This document shows positions 53,665 to 63,348 of a stretch of 64,000 nucleotides of DNA, one piece after another. The notes under the pieces are model-generated. The model was not told where the DNA came from. It saw only the letters and a list, made by a program, of their open reading frames with translations, and ran no database searches. Each line of letters starts with the position of its first letter. Position 1 is the stretch's first letter. Made by a program: the position numbers and the translations under genes. This DNA comes from Flavobacterium sp. (lineage in GTDB: Bacteria > Bacteroidota > Bacteroidia > Flavobacteriales > Flavobacteriaceae), in the NCBI GenBank assembly GCA_027484725.1, contig JAIXSK010000016.1, positions 124,001-188,000 of the forward strand. Direction: 5' to 3'.

Positions 53665-54732
53665 ATGGAAAACAAACGAATTTGCCTGGCTCTTCCTTCG
53701 CTCAACGTGGGCGGCATGGAACGCGTTATGGTTGAAATCGCCCGTTATATCCAGAATCATTCTGATTATCAAGTAACGCTCATCAAGCTGGTGCGTACTG
53801 AGAAAAACTTCTATCAAGTGCCTGAAGGCGTCAAGCTCATTGAACCCGATTTCTTTTTCAACCGCAAATTGCGCATTTATCATTCGTTGAAACTTTTGGG
53901 CTATTTGATCAAAACCATTCGCCGTGAAAAACCCCAATCAGTGTTGAGTTTTGGCGAAATGTACAACTCGTTTGTTTTGCTGAGTTCTTTTTTTACCTCG
54001 GCCAAATATTATGTTTCTGATCGCAGTCAACCCGACCGAAAATGGGGTTTTTTTCATGAAAAAATGCGCCAACTTGTTTATGGTCGCGCCGATGGGATTG
54101 TGGCACAAACCAGTTATTCTAAAGCTTTTTTTGAGCGCGAACTCCATCATAAAAACATTAAAGTGATTCCCAATCCCGGACGTGATCACGATTACCAGAT
54201 TTCAGAAAAGAAAAATGTTGTTCTGTATGTTGGGCGTTTGATTCCCAACAAAAAAGTAGATGTTTTGCTCGAAATTTTCAATCGCGTGGCCCAACCAAAT
54301 TGGGAACTTTGGATTGTAGGCGATGGACCTGAACGCGAAAAACTCGAAAACCAATTGCAAAGTTTAACACACCAAGAGCAAATAAAACTCTGGGGTGCAC
54401 GCAAAGACATTGAAAATTTTTACAGCCAAGCCAAAATATTTGCTTTCACTTCTATATCAGAAGGTTTTCCGAATGTGCTCATTGAAGCGCAATCGTATGC
54501 CGTACCTTGTATTTCTTTTGATTGTGTGGCCGGACCGTCCGACATCATACACGACGGACAAAACGGTTATTTGATTCCGCTTTTGGATACAGAAACTTTT
54601 GCTCAAAGATTGTCAGCATTGATGAGCAACCAAACTTTGCTTGAAAGTATGGCCCGGCAATCACTACAAGATTCCAAAAAATACAAAACCGATGTTGTTG
54701 CGGAACAATTTTTAAAATTCATCACCACATGA
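53665..54732 (+). CDS. Family 4 glycosyltransferase
   Basis: A 355-residue GT-B enzyme: LALPSLNVGGMERVMVEIA (Gly-rich acceptor-side loop), VLYVGRLIPNKKVDVLLEI, WIVGDGPEREKLE and the EX7E-type FTSISEGFPNVLIEAQSY. These are typical GT4 retaining transferase motifs. It overlaps the acyltransferase gene by four bases. Donor unknown. Confidence 0.92.
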   Translation: MENKRICLALPSLNVGGMERVMVEIARYIQNHSDYQVTLIKLVRTEKNFYQVPEGVKLIEPDFFFNRKLRIYHSLKLLGYLIKTIRREKPQSVLSFGEMYNSFVLLSSFFTSAKYYVSDRSQPDRKWGFFHEKMRQLVYGRADGIVAQTSYSKAFFERELHHKNIKVIPNPGRDHDYQISEKKNVVLYVGRLIPNKKVDVLLEIFNRVAQPNWELWIVGDGPEREKLENQLQSLTHQEQIKLWGARKDIENFYSQAKIFAFTSISEGFPNVLIEAQSYAVPCISFDCVAGPSDIIHDGQNGYLIPLLDTETFAQRLSALMSNQTLLESMARQSLQDSKKYKTDVVAEQFLKFITT

Positions 54733-55262
54733 AACGCAAAATCAACAAACTGACTTATTATATACTCAAGTTCCTCATTAGCTTGTGGATGTATTTTGAT
54801 TCGCGCAAATACATGCATTATTACAACAAACTTTTGCGTCATGTAGGCATGAATTTAAAAGGTGAACCCAGATTTATAGCCAAAAGCGCTAATTTTGATG
54901 ACTTTGACCGAATTACCTTGGGCGACCGCGTGGTTATTTCGCTCAGAGTATATTTCTTGACGCATGATTACAGCTATACCACGGCGCTGATTTCAATTGG
55001 TGAAAAACCGCAAACCGATGTAGGCACCTACCGCAACATTGTGGTTGGGAACAATGTTTTTATCGGTATGAACTCGATAATTTTGCCGGGAACCGTCATT
55101 GGTGATAACGTGATTGTGGGTGCAGGTTCAGTAGTACGCGGAAACATTCCTGAGAACAGCATAGTAGCGGGAAATCCGGCTACCGTTATTGGTGACATTC
55201 GCGAATATGCGCACAAAGTGAAAAGTCGAGAAAATCAGGATATGATCATCGACAAAAAATAA
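54729..55262 (+). CDS. Hexapeptide-repeat acyltransferase (WbbJ-like)
   Basis: A 177-residue left-handed beta-helix protein: ITLGDRVVISLRVYFLTHDY, NIVVGNNVFIGMNSIILPG, GDNVIVGAGSVVRGNIPENS and VAGNPATVIGD. The His in THDY is the usual catalytic residue of O-acetyltransferases of this class. It probably acetylates a sugar of the repeat unit in the cytoplasm; which sugar is unknown. Confidence 0.9.
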   Translation: MKRKINKLTYYILKFLISLWMYFDSRKYMHYYNKLLRHVGMNLKGEPRFIAKSANFDDFDRITLGDRVVISLRVYFLTHDYSYTTALISIGEKPQTDVGTYRNIVVGNNVFIGMNSIILPGTVIGDNVIVGAGSVVRGNIPENSIVAGNPATVIGDIREYAHKVKSRENQDMIIDKK

Positions 55263-55284
55263 CACTAAAAAATAAAAAAACTAC

Positions 55285-56205
55285 ATGAAAATTTTAGTCA
55301 CAGGAGGCGCTGGTTTTATCGGTTCGGCCATAGTTCCGAAAATGCAAAACGAAGGGCACGACGTTTATGTTTTAGATAATTTGAGTTTCGGAAATCGAGA
55401 TTTTATTCAGGTAGACGATGCTCATTTTTTTCAGGGCGACATTCGCGAAGCCGATTTTGTTGCACAAACCCTTGAAAGCATTCAGCCCGAGGCGATTGTA
55501 CATTTGGCCGCGATTCACTTTATTCCGTATTGCAATGCCCATCCGTTTGAGTCGGCAGACATCAACATCCGCGGAACCATGAACGTTCTCAATGCGGCCC
55601 AAAAACTCAAGCATCTTAAAAAAGTATTTTTTGCTTCAACGGCAGCCGTGTATCCAATTGCTGATCATGCTGTAGATGAAAATCATCCGGTATTGCCGCT
55701 CGATATTTATGGTTTGACCAAACTCACCGGCGAAAGTTTGTGTCGTGAATTTCATTTGCAAACTGGGGTTGATACCATTTGTTGTCGATTCTTTAATGCT
55801 TTCGGACCCAATGAAACCAATCCGCACTTGATTCCGGAAATCGAAAAACAATTGCGCGACGGAGCCCGCAGCATCGCCCTCGGAAACTTGGCGCCCAAAA
55901 GAGATTTTATCCACACTTTTGATATGGCCAATGCAGTGTATGCTTTAGTCATGTTAGAAAAAACAGGCTTTGACACCTTCAACCTAGGACGTGGAATTGA
56001 ATACGCCGTCACTGAAATTGTACAAACTTTTGAAGCATTACTCGGCGAGAAAATTACTGTTGCGATTGACCCTGCGCGCACCCGAAAAGTAGAGCGCATG
56101 CATTTATTGGCCAATGTAGATAAACTCAAAACCCGCACCGGCTGGGCACCAAATTGGAGTATTGAAGAAGGAATCAAAGACTTAATTGCCAACTGGAAAA
56201 AATAA
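55285..56205 (+). CDS. NAD-dependent sugar epimerase/dehydratase (SDR)
   Basis: A 306-residue extended SDR with ILVTGGAGFIGSAIV, HLAAIHFIPYCNAHPFES, catalytic ASTAAVYP and YGLTKLTGE (Tyr/Lys). CCRFFNAFGPNETNPHLIPE follows. It resembles the UDP-glucose/glucuronate 4-epimerase group, but the substrate is not evident; UDP-GlcA from Ugd would be a possible one. Coupled by a one-base overlap to the next glycosyltransferase. Confidence 0.82.
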   Translation: MKILVTGGAGFIGSAIVPKMQNEGHDVYVLDNLSFGNRDFIQVDDAHFFQGDIREADFVAQTLESIQPEAIVHLAAIHFIPYCNAHPFESADINIRGTMNVLNAAQKLKHLKKVFFASTAAVYPIADHAVDENHPVLPLDIYGLTKLTGESLCREFHLQTGVDTICCRFFNAFGPNETNPHLIPEIEKQLRDGARSIALGNLAPKRDFIHTFDMANAVYALVMLEKTGFDTFNLGRGIEYAVTEIVQTFEALLGEKITVAIDPARTRKVERMHLLANVDKLKTRTGWAPNWSIEEGIKDLIANWKK

Positions 56206-57341
56206 TGGAAATCAAACGAAAACGCGTCGGTATTTTGTATCACTTCTCTACCAAATGGATGGGTGGAGTGATATACATTGTTAATCTAATCAAGGCGTTA
56301 GACTTTTTGCCCGATGAAGACAAACCTGAAATATACTTGTTTTACAAGCCAGATTTACAAAGATTTGTCGACGAACTCAACTACCCTTATTTGCACAAAA
56401 TTATTCGCCCTTATCCAAAAGTGCACACTACTTTTCTCAAGTCAATGCTTACCCAAAAAAATCTTTTTGTAGATGACATCATAGATCAATATCAGCTTGA
56501 TAGTATTTTTCCGCTGCATGATTATCCGATAAAATCTAAAAAAGATTGCAAACTTATTTCGTGGTATGCTGATTTGCAACACAAGCATTATCCACAATTT
56601 TTTAGTTGGGCCAAACGATTAGAACGTCATCTGCGCGTGCTGTTTATTTTAAAGAATACGCAAGATTTAGTAGTTTCAAGCCATGATGTAAAGGGTGATT
56701 TTTATCGATTTTTTGAAATTCCAGATCACGTGCAATTTCACGTTTATCACTTTGTATCCATTGTTGATACATTTCCAACCTATACTAGAGAAGAAGTTTG
56801 TGCTCAGTTCAATTTACCCGCACATTATTTTGTCATCAGCAATCAGTTTCACAAGCACAAAAACCACAAAGTAGCACTCAAAGCCATTGCACGACTCAAA
56901 AAACAAGGTAAAATTATTCATTTGGCCATTACCGGTAAATTGCCCGAAGACACACAGTCGGTTTATGTGGCTGAGCTTCGACGTATTTTAGATGAAAATG
57001 ATTTGCACAACCAAGTAACTTTCTTGGGCGTTTTACCGCGCGATAAACAACTCTCAATTATGCGTCATGCCGATGCGATTCTGCAACCGAGTTTGTTTGA
57101 AGGTTGGAGCACTGTGATTGAAGATGCCATATCACTGCAAAAGCCGGTGATTTGTTCCAATCTTTCGGTCAATGTTGAGCAACTCAAAGAAAAAGGTACT
57201 TATTTTTCACCCCACAACGATGAAGAACTCAGTGAGATTTTGGTCAGCCGAGATTTTTCAGCTATTCCGACGCCTATATACGAAAGCTATGAAGAACGCG
57301 TGGGCAGAGCGGCAAGAACATTATTAAAAATTCTGACTTAA
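56205..57341 (+). CDS. Family 4 glycosyltransferase
   Basis: A 378-residue GT-B protein: GILYHFSTKWMGGVIYIVNL, LISWYADLQHKHYPQFF, NQFHKHKNHKVALKAIA, VTFLGVLPRDKQLSIM and the EX7E motif LQPSLFEGWSTVIEDA. GT4 retaining family. Donor unknown; the adjacent epimerase may make its donor sugar. Confidence 0.9.
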   Translation: MEIKRKRVGILYHFSTKWMGGVIYIVNLIKALDFLPDEDKPEIYLFYKPDLQRFVDELNYPYLHKIIRPYPKVHTTFLKSMLTQKNLFVDDIIDQYQLDSIFPLHDYPIKSKKDCKLISWYADLQHKHYPQFFSWAKRLERHLRVLFILKNTQDLVVSSHDVKGDFYRFFEIPDHVQFHVYHFVSIVDTFPTYTREEVCAQFNLPAHYFVISNQFHKHKNHKVALKAIARLKKQGKIIHLAITGKLPEDTQSVYVAELRRILDENDLHNQVTFLGVLPRDKQLSIMRHADAILQPSLFEGWSTVIEDAISLQKPVICSNLSVNVEQLKEKGTYFSPHNDEELSEILVSRDFSAIPTPIYESYEERVGRAARTLLKILT

Positions 57342-57362
57342 TTAATTTTATTGCATCATAAA

Positions 57363-58421
57363 ATGAAAAAACTACTAGTAACCGGCTCATCCGGATTAAT
57401 TGGCTCTGAAGTTTGTATGCACTTTGCGCAATTGGGATGGGAAATTCATGGCGTAGACAACAACCAACGCGCTGTGTTTTTTGGCCCCAGCGGCGATACG
57501 CGTTGGAACCAAAACCGACTCGCTTCGGTCATTAAAAATTTTGTACACCACGAGGTGGATATTCGAGATCGTCAAGGCGTTCTAGATTTGATTCAGAAGG
57601 TACAACCCGATGCTATTGTTCACACCGCGGCTCAACCCAGTCACGATAGGGCAGCGGCCATTCCTTTTGACGATTTTGACACCAATGCGGTAGGCACTTT
57701 TAATATGCTTGAAGCCACGCGTCGTTACAGAACCGATATTCCGTTTGTACACATGTCAACCAACAAAGTTTATGGTGATGCACCCAATGAAATTGAGATG
57801 GTCGAGTTGGAAACGCGTTGGGATTATGCCGATCCGTCCTATGCCCATGGAATTCCGGAACATTTTAGAATAGATCAATGCAAACACTCGCTTTTTGGAG
57901 CATCTAAAGTATCAGCCGATATTTCGGTACAAGAATACGGACGATATTTTAACATGCCGAGTTGCGTTTTGCGCGGCGGTTGTCTAACGGGTCCAAGCCA
58001 CAGTGGGGTTGAGCTTCACGGCTTTTTGAGCTATTTGGTCAAATGTAATCTTGAAGAAAGAGAATATACGGTTTTTGGGTATAAAGGCAAACAAGTGCGC
58101 GACAATATTCACTCTTATGACGTGGCTCGTTTTATTGAAGAATTCATCAAAGCACCGCGGGTAGCTGAAGTGTATAATTTAGGAGGCGGAAAAGACAACA
58201 CCTGTTCTATTTTGGAAGCCTTTGACATTATTTCTAAAATCAGTGGTAAACCGATGAAATACAAATATGACGAAACGAACAGAATCGGTGATCATATTTG
58301 TTACTACAGCGATTTACGCAAGATGAAAGAACATTACCCAAATTGGGACATCACCAAATCGTTGCAAACCACCTTTGAGGAAATCTATGAGGCTTGGGTG
58401 CAACGCGAAAGCAACAAATAA
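57363..58421 (+). CDS. CDP-paratose 2-epimerase-like SDR
   Basis: A 352-residue extended [41 protein letters not shown] (a stretch typical of CDP-paratose/CDP-tyvelose 2-epimerases), [36 protein letters not shown] and [14 protein letters not shown]. The known enzyme inverts C2 of CDP-paratose. None of the CDP-dideoxyhexose genes (rfbF, rfbG, rfbH, rfbS) is in the window, so the real substrate may be another nucleotide sugar. The ATG at 57363 is chosen over an upstream TTG. Confidence 0.82.
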   Translation: MKKLLVTGSSGLIGSEVCMHFAQLGWEIHGVDNNQRAVFFGPSGDTRWNQNRLASVIKNFVHHEVDIRDRQGVLDLIQKVQPDAIVHTAAQPSHDRAAAIPFDDFDTNAVGTFNMLEATRRYRTDIPFVHMSTNKVYGDAPNEIEMVELETRWDYADPSYAHGIPEHFRIDQCKHSLFGASKVSADISVQEYGRYFNMPSCVLRGGCLTGPSHSGVELHGFLSYLVKCNLEEREYTVFGYKGKQVRDNIHSYDVARFIEEFIKAPRVAEVYNLGGGKDNTCSILEAFDIISKISGKPMKYKYDETNRIGDHICYYSDLRKMKEHYPNWDITKSLQTTFEEIYEAWVQRESNK

Positions 58422-58428
58422 TTTAACA

Positions 58429-59643
58429 ATGAATATTTGGCTCGTTTCTATTTTTGAGAACACTCCTATTGACGACAACCTCAATACGCGCTACAATAGT
58501 TTGGTTGGTGAAGCCAACAAACGCGGGCATCAGGTGACTTTTTGGTCTTCGACGTTCAGACATAATGTAAAACAACAGCGTTTTGATGGCTATAAACAAG
58601 TTGAGATTAACCAGCAAACACGTGTAAAATTTGTTCCTGCAGATGCTTATGAGCAAAACATCTCAGTGGCGCGCATGACTTCGCATTACAAATTGGGTAA
58701 ATCAATGGTGGTTTTATTTGATGCCGAGCCTACACCCGATGTGATAGTCGTGGCGTATCCGCCAATTTCAACAGCGCATGAAGTAATTGCATGGGCGCAG
58801 AAAAAGCAAATTCCGGTTATTGTTGACATTATTGACCCATGGCCGAATGCGTTTTTAGAACATGTGAAAGGCCTCAAGAAAATGGCGGTGCATTTGGGTA
58901 TTTTACCGCTCAAGCAAAAGGCCAATAAGGTTTTTAATCAAGCTTCAGCGATTATGGCTATTTCAAATCAGTACATTGATTTTGCCAAGACTTACCGCAA
59001 ATCAATGGTGCCTACCGCAGTTTTCTATCCGGCAGTACAATTTGCTGAAATGAAAAGACAACTTAGTGAAGCAGCTCAAAAAGTGACTAAAAATCAAGAA
59101 CGAACTACGGTTATTTATGCCGGAAGTTTGGGCTTTTCATATGATTTGCCAACCATTTTAAAAGCCGCTCAAATTCTTGAAAAAGAACAACCTCAAATCC
59201 ATTTCATCATTGCCGGCGATGGACCACAAAAATATTTAGTTGAAACCTACGAGCAAAACCATACAAACCTTGAATATTTAGGTCGACTCTCAAAAGAAAA
59301 ACTCATGGAAGAGTATTATTTGGCAGACATTGGCCTTACCCAACACATCAAAGGAGCCACCCAATCGGTCACCTATAAATTGTTTGATTTATTGGCTTGT
59401 GGTTTACCCATTATGAATTCACTAGAGAGCGAAATGAAGTCGATTATTGTTGAAAATCAAGTGGGTTTTCACAACCAACCCGGAAATGCAAGACAATTGA
59501 CAGACAATATTCTCAAGTGTACCACTAACCCAGAAATACTTGCTGCGATGAAGAAAAATGCTGTTGCATTAACTGAAAATCTCGGCGACGCTGCTCAGGT
59601 GTACAGCAAAGCACTTGATTTTATTGAAGCTCAAGTAAAATGA
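58429..59643 (+). CDS. Family 4 glycosyltransferase (WcaI-like)
   Basis: A 404-residue GT-B protein: FENTPIDDNLNTRYNSLVGEA, DIIDPWPNAFLEHVK (typical of WcaI/WbuB-like GT4), TVIYAGSLGFSYDLPTILKA, FIIAGDGPQKYLVE and TYKLFDLLACGLPIMNS in the nucleotide-sugar site. The start at 58429 lies seven bases after the previous stop. Donor unknown. Confidence 0.9.
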   Translation: MNIWLVSIFENTPIDDNLNTRYNSLVGEANKRGHQVTFWSSTFRHNVKQQRFDGYKQVEINQQTRVKFVPADAYEQNISVARMTSHYKLGKSMVVLFDAEPTPDVIVVAYPPISTAHEVIAWAQKKQIPVIVDIIDPWPNAFLEHVKGLKKMAVHLGILPLKQKANKVFNQASAIMAISNQYIDFAKTYRKSMVPTAVFYPAVQFAEMKRQLSEAAQKVTKNQERTTVIYAGSLGFSYDLPTILKAAQILEKEQPQIHFIIAGDGPQKYLVETYEQNHTNLEYLGRLSKEKLMEEYYLADIGLTQHIKGATQSVTYKLFDLLACGLPIMNSLESEMKSIIVENQVGFHNQPGNARQLTDNILKCTTNPEILAAMKKNAVALTENLGDAAQVYSKALDFIEAQVK

Positions 59644-59644
59644 T

Positions 59645-60775
59645 ATGATACACAGCATCAAAAACAACTTAATCCTCAATGCCAAAAATATCATCGGCTG
59701 GAAAACCAAACAGAAATATGTGGTTTTTTCAGTTGATGATTACGGAAACGTTCGATTGAGTTCAGCGCAGGCACGAATGAATATGGACCAAGCAGGGATG
59801 AAGATTTATTCCCGATTTGATCAACTTGATACCCTTGAAACCCGCCAAGATTTAGCGCAACTTTATGAAGTTTTGCATTCGGTAAAAGGGCATGACGGAA
59901 AACCGGCAGTATTTACACCGTTTGCATTGCCTTGTAATATTGATTTTGAGACCATGGCGCAAGAAGATTACTGTGAATATCGCTATGAAAATTTAGATAA
60001 AACCTTTGAAAAGCTTGCCCAATTGAATCCTCAGGCTTATCAAGGCACATGGGATTTATGGCAAGAGGGCATCCGCAACGGACTCATGCAACCTCAATTT
60101 CACGGGCGAGAGCATTTGAATTTACACCTCTTCAATGATAAGCTCCAAAAGCGCGATAATGAATTATTAACAGCACTTCAGAACCGCAGTTATACAAGTA
60201 TTTCAGACGAAGATTATCCGCAGCATTCTTCAACAGCGTCTTATGATTTTTGGGATCCGACAGAACTTGAGTCTATGAAAGAAAATCTTCGCGACGGGCT
60301 CATGCGTTTTGAGCAAGTTTATGGATACAAAAGTGATTATTTCACTCCACCGGTGTATCATTTTCATCATTCGCTGTATCCGACTTTGATTGAAAATGGC
60401 GTCCGATTTATTGATTTAGATTTGGTGCGTAACGAGCATCAAGGTTTTGGACAATTCAAAAGAGAATTCAATTATACCGGCAAGAAAACAGCAGAAGGGC
60501 TCAGTATTATGGTGCGCAATGTGGTTTTTGAGCCTACCGAAGACCGCGGAATTGATTGGACAGCCTTTACCTTAAAGCAAATTGAAGCCGCCTTTAGATG
60601 GAACCGACCGGCTATTATTAGTTCGCACCGTGTGAATTTTTGCGGTCATATTGACGAACAAAATCGCAGCAAAGGATTGAATGAACTCAAAAAATTACTC
60701 AAGGCAATTGTTCAAAAATGGCCAGATGTTCAGTTTGTTTCAGCCAGTAATTTAGCCCAAATGACAAGCCTATGA
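59645..60775 (+). CDS. Polysaccharide deacetylase-like protein (second paralogue)
   Basis: A 376-residue paralogue of the protein encoded at 49807. Shared blocks are VVFSVDDYGNVRLSS, PQFHGREHLNLHLFNDKLQ, VRNVVFEPT and ISSHRVNFCGHIDEQN. No signal peptide is seen. The acidic pair plus His residues suggest a metal-dependent hydrolase or transferase acting on a sugar in the cytoplasm, but this is inference. It overlaps an ATP-grasp gene by four bases; the first paralogue also lies close to an ATP-grasp gene. Confidence 0.65.
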   Translation: MIHSIKNNLILNAKNIIGWKTKQKYVVFSVDDYGNVRLSSAQARMNMDQAGMKIYSRFDQLDTLETRQDLAQLYEVLHSVKGHDGKPAVFTPFALPCNIDFETMAQEDYCEYRYENLDKTFEKLAQLNPQAYQGTWDLWQEGIRNGLMQPQFHGREHLNLHLFNDKLQKRDNELLTALQNRSYTSISDEDYPQHSSTASYDFWDPTELESMKENLRDGLMRFEQVYGYKSDYFTPPVYHFHHSLYPTLIENGVRFIDLDLVRNEHQGFGQFKREFNYTGKKTAEGLSIMVRNVVFEPTEDRGIDWTAFTLKQIEAAFRWNRPAIISSHRVNFCGHIDEQNRSKGLNELKKLLKAIVQKWPDVQFVSASNLAQMTSL

Positions 60776-61794
60776 AAAAGCTCAAAAGATTTATTTATTT
60801 AGGTTATTATATCAAAAAACTAGACCGTGAAAAGTTTTTCAAGTTTCTTGATTACACTACAAAAACCACCGGAAAAAGCAAGATTTCAATTTTGACAGAT
60901 GTTTTGCTGAGTGTGTTTCAATACAATATATCGTTGCTTGAGTATTTTCAGTTTCGATTTTTTGAAAAAGACCAATATGAGCGGGCTCATTGGGCCGGAA
61001 CCGGTTATATGTACGAATATCAATTGGTCATGAACCCGCCGGATAGCCGTAAAATTTTAGACGACAAATCACTTTTTTATCAAAACTACAAAGATTATTT
61101 TGTGCATCAGGTAGCTACTTTACAGCAATTAGCCGCTGATTCAGCACTTGAAGAAAGATTTTTAAATGCTCCATCAGGCAAAGTTGTACTCAAGGTAGTC
61201 GATGGCAAATGTGGTGTTGATGTAGCAATTTGTGATACAGCCACCCTAAAAGCAAAGGGACTTGTGGCCTATATGCGCGCTAAAAAGTTTGATTTGGCCG
61301 AAGAGTTTATCATCCAGCATCCAGTTCTTCAAGAACTTTCTTCATCGGGGGTGAATACCGTGCGAATTTTTACACAACTCAACTCAGATAATCAAGTAGT
61401 TTTGTTGGGTTGCCGTCAGCGCATATCGGTTAACTCAGCTGTTGACAACATGGCTGCCGGAAATTTGGCGGCACCTATTGATCCTGAAACGGGTCTGGTG
61501 AACGGTCCAGGTGTTTACAGTGATATCACCAAAAAAGACCAAACACATCATCCGGTAACCGGTGTCTCTATCATTGGTTTTCAAGTTCCTTTTTGGAAAG
61601 AAACCATTGAAATGGTCAAAAAAGCAGCATTGGCCCATCCGGAAAACAAATCAATAGGTTGGGATATTGTCATTACTCAAAATGGCCCTGGTTTTATTGA
61701 GGGGAATCACGATTGGTGTAAATTGTTGTGGCAATTGCCCGTTCATCAGGGGATGAAAAACGAACTCGAAAAATATCTGCATTCAAATCGTTGA
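60772..61794 (+). CDS. Sugar-transfer-associated ATP-grasp protein
   Basis: A 340-residue ATP-grasp protein of the polysaccharide-associated kind: LVMNPPDSRKILDDKSLFYQ, GKVVLKVVDGKCGVDVAI, EEFIIQHPVLQELSSSGVNT, VRIFTQL and GWDIVITQNGPGFIEGNHDW with metal-binding Glu/Asn. It is unlike the TupA-like enzyme encoded at 52711 in detail, so two different ligases are present. Likely reaction: ATP-dependent amide bond between a carboxyl and an amine on the glycan or its precursor. Confidence 0.82.
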   Translation: MKKLKRFIYLGYYIKKLDREKFFKFLDYTTKTTGKSKISILTDVLLSVFQYNISLLEYFQFRFFEKDQYERAHWAGTGYMYEYQLVMNPPDSRKILDDKSLFYQNYKDYFVHQVATLQQLAADSALEERFLNAPSGKVVLKVVDGKCGVDVAICDTATLKAKGLVAYMRAKKFDLAEEFIIQHPVLQELSSSGVNTVRIFTQLNSDNQVVLLGCRQRISVNSAVDNMAAGNLAAPIDPETGLVNGPGVYSDITKKDQTHHPVTGVSIIGFQVPFWKETIEMVKKAALAHPENKSIGWDIVITQNGPGFIEGNHDWCKLLWQLPVHQGMKNELEKYLHSNR

Positions 61795-61795
61795 G

Positions 61796-62398
61796 ATGTA
61801 TAAAAACTTTTTCAAAAGAACCATTGATTTTTTAGTAAGCGGTTTTATTTGTCTGTTGTGCTTGCCTTTTTTTATTGTTTTGGCGCTGCTCATTAAGATA
61901 GATTCTAAAGGCCCGATTTTTTTCAAACAAAAAAGAGTTGGCAGAAATTTAACCACTTTTGAGGTGTTTAAACTTAGAACCATGACCCACGAGGCGCGCA
62001 AAGTTGATGACAAGCCCGTGATTGGTCGCGCTCCGGGTGTCACTCAATTAGGCTTTTATTTACGCCGTTTTAAAATTGATGAACTTCCGCAATTGCTCAA
62101 TGTTTTCTGTGGTGATATGAGTTTGGTGGGCCCCAGACCCAGCGTTCCGGAGCAACTTGAACAAATGACCCAGGAAGAAAAACATCGTTACTCGGTTCGG
62201 CCCGGGCTTACAGGTTTGTCACAAGTGTCCGGCAATATCCACCTGAGTTGGAAGGAACGATATGTATATGACTTAGATTATGTGGCGCATATTTCATTGT
62301 TAAACGATGTCAAAATCATATTAAAAACATTTCTCATCATTTTGTTCGGAGAAGAAAAGTATCTTCACAAATCAAAAAACTTAATCAAAAAGAAATGA
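61796..62398 (+). CDS. Initiating phosphoglycosyl transferase (PglC/WcaJ-type)
   Basis: A 200-residue monotopic phosphoglycosyl transferase: a hydrophobic N-terminal hairpin (FLVSGFICLLCLPFFIVLALLI), GPIFFKQKRVGRN, FKLRTM, FYLRRFKIDELPQLLNVF with the catalytic Asp-Glu pair, MSLVGPRP and the YSVRPGLTGLSQVSG end. It transfers a sugar-1-phosphate to undecaprenyl phosphate to start the repeat unit. This short form (no WcaJ N-terminal domains) often uses N-acetylated or diamino sugars. Confidence 0.93.
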   Translation: MYKNFFKRTIDFLVSGFICLLCLPFFIVLALLIKIDSKGPIFFKQKRVGRNLTTFEVFKLRTMTHEARKVDDKPVIGRAPGVTQLGFYLRRFKIDELPQLLNVFCGDMSLVGPRPSVPEQLEQMTQEEKHRYSVRPGLTGLSQVSGNIHLSWKERYVYDLDYVAHISLLNDVKIILKTFLIILFGEEKYLHKSKNLIKKK

Positions 62399-63348
62399 TT
62401 TCACTAGGTTCCAATCCGCGCATTGGCGTTATGGGCAGTGTCAACAGCAGTAAAAAGTTGTTGGAAAAGCTTATTGAACACCATTTAAATGTTGTTACTG
62501 TTTTTGGATTAAACCCTGAAGTTTCAACCAATGTAAGTGGTTTTCAAGATTTAAAACCAATTGCTGAAAAAGCGGGTTTGCGGTTTCATTACTTTGATAA
62601 GATAGCCGAACCCTGGGTAGCAGAAGAAATCAAACAACAAGAAGTCGATATTCTTTTTGTGGTGGGGCTTTCGCAATTGGTTCGTCCTGAATTAATGCAG
62701 GCGCCCAAACACTTTTGTATTGGATACCATCCTACTATGTTGCCCAAAGGACGTGGTCGTGCCGCTGTAGCTTGGATTGTCATGGGCGAGGTAGAACCCG
62801 CCGTTACTTTGTTTAAAATTGATGAAGGCATGGACACCGGCGATATCTTTTTTCAGCGAAAAGTAACAATTGCTCAAGATGCTTATGCACAAGATGTAGT
62901 AGATGGATTGCTCTTGGAATTTGGGAAATTGCTGGACGATTTTTTACCGCAATTGAAAATCGGACAAATTCAAGCTACCCCGCAAGACCACACACAAGCC
63001 ACTTACCTTGAAATCAGAAGGCCCAACGATGGATATATAGATTGGGAAAAATCCGCTGAAGAAATATTCAAACTTATTCGCGCGGTATCACAACCTTTGC
63101 CCGGTGCTTTTACTTATTTTAAAACCCATAAAATGACCATTTGGCGCGCTCATATTGATCGTGAATTACCGGTTAAAGGCGTTCCGGGTAGAATTTTAAG
63201 AGTTGATGGAGATGCATTTTGGGTACAAACCGGAGATCATCCTATCAAAATAACCACGTATGCTGTGGAAGAAGAATTCATTCCCAAAGTGGGCATCAAG
63301 CTGGGCTTTGGCGTTGTAGATTTTGTAAATTTTTTAAAAAATGCGTAA
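62395..63348 (+). CDS. Formyltransferase-fold protein paired with a PIG-L deacetylase
   Basis: A 317-residue protein with N-terminal formyltransferase core: CIGYHPTMLPKGRGRAAVAW has the catalytic-type His but Gly at the usual Asn position, and KIDEGMDTGDIFF contains the Asp. A Fmt/ArnA-like C-terminal domain follows (EIRRPNDGYIDWEKSAEEI). It overlaps the PIG-L gene by eight bases. A deacetylase next to a formyltransferase suggests replacement of N-acetyl by N-formyl (inference). Confidence 0.8.
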   Translation: MISLGSNPRIGVMGSVNSSKKLLEKLIEHHLNVVTVFGLNPEVSTNVSGFQDLKPIAEKAGLRFHYFDKIAEPWVAEEIKQQEVDILFVVGLSQLVRPELMQAPKHFCIGYHPTMLPKGRGRAAVAWIVMGEVEPAVTLFKIDEGMDTGDIFFQRKVTIAQDAYAQDVVDGLLLEFGKLLDDFLPQLKIGQIQATPQDHTQATYLEIRRPNDGYIDWEKSAEEIFKLIRAVSQPLPGAFTYFKTHKMTIWRAHIDRELPVKGVPGRILRVDGDAFWVQTGDHPIKITTYAVEEEFIPKVGIKLGFGVVDFVNFLKNA

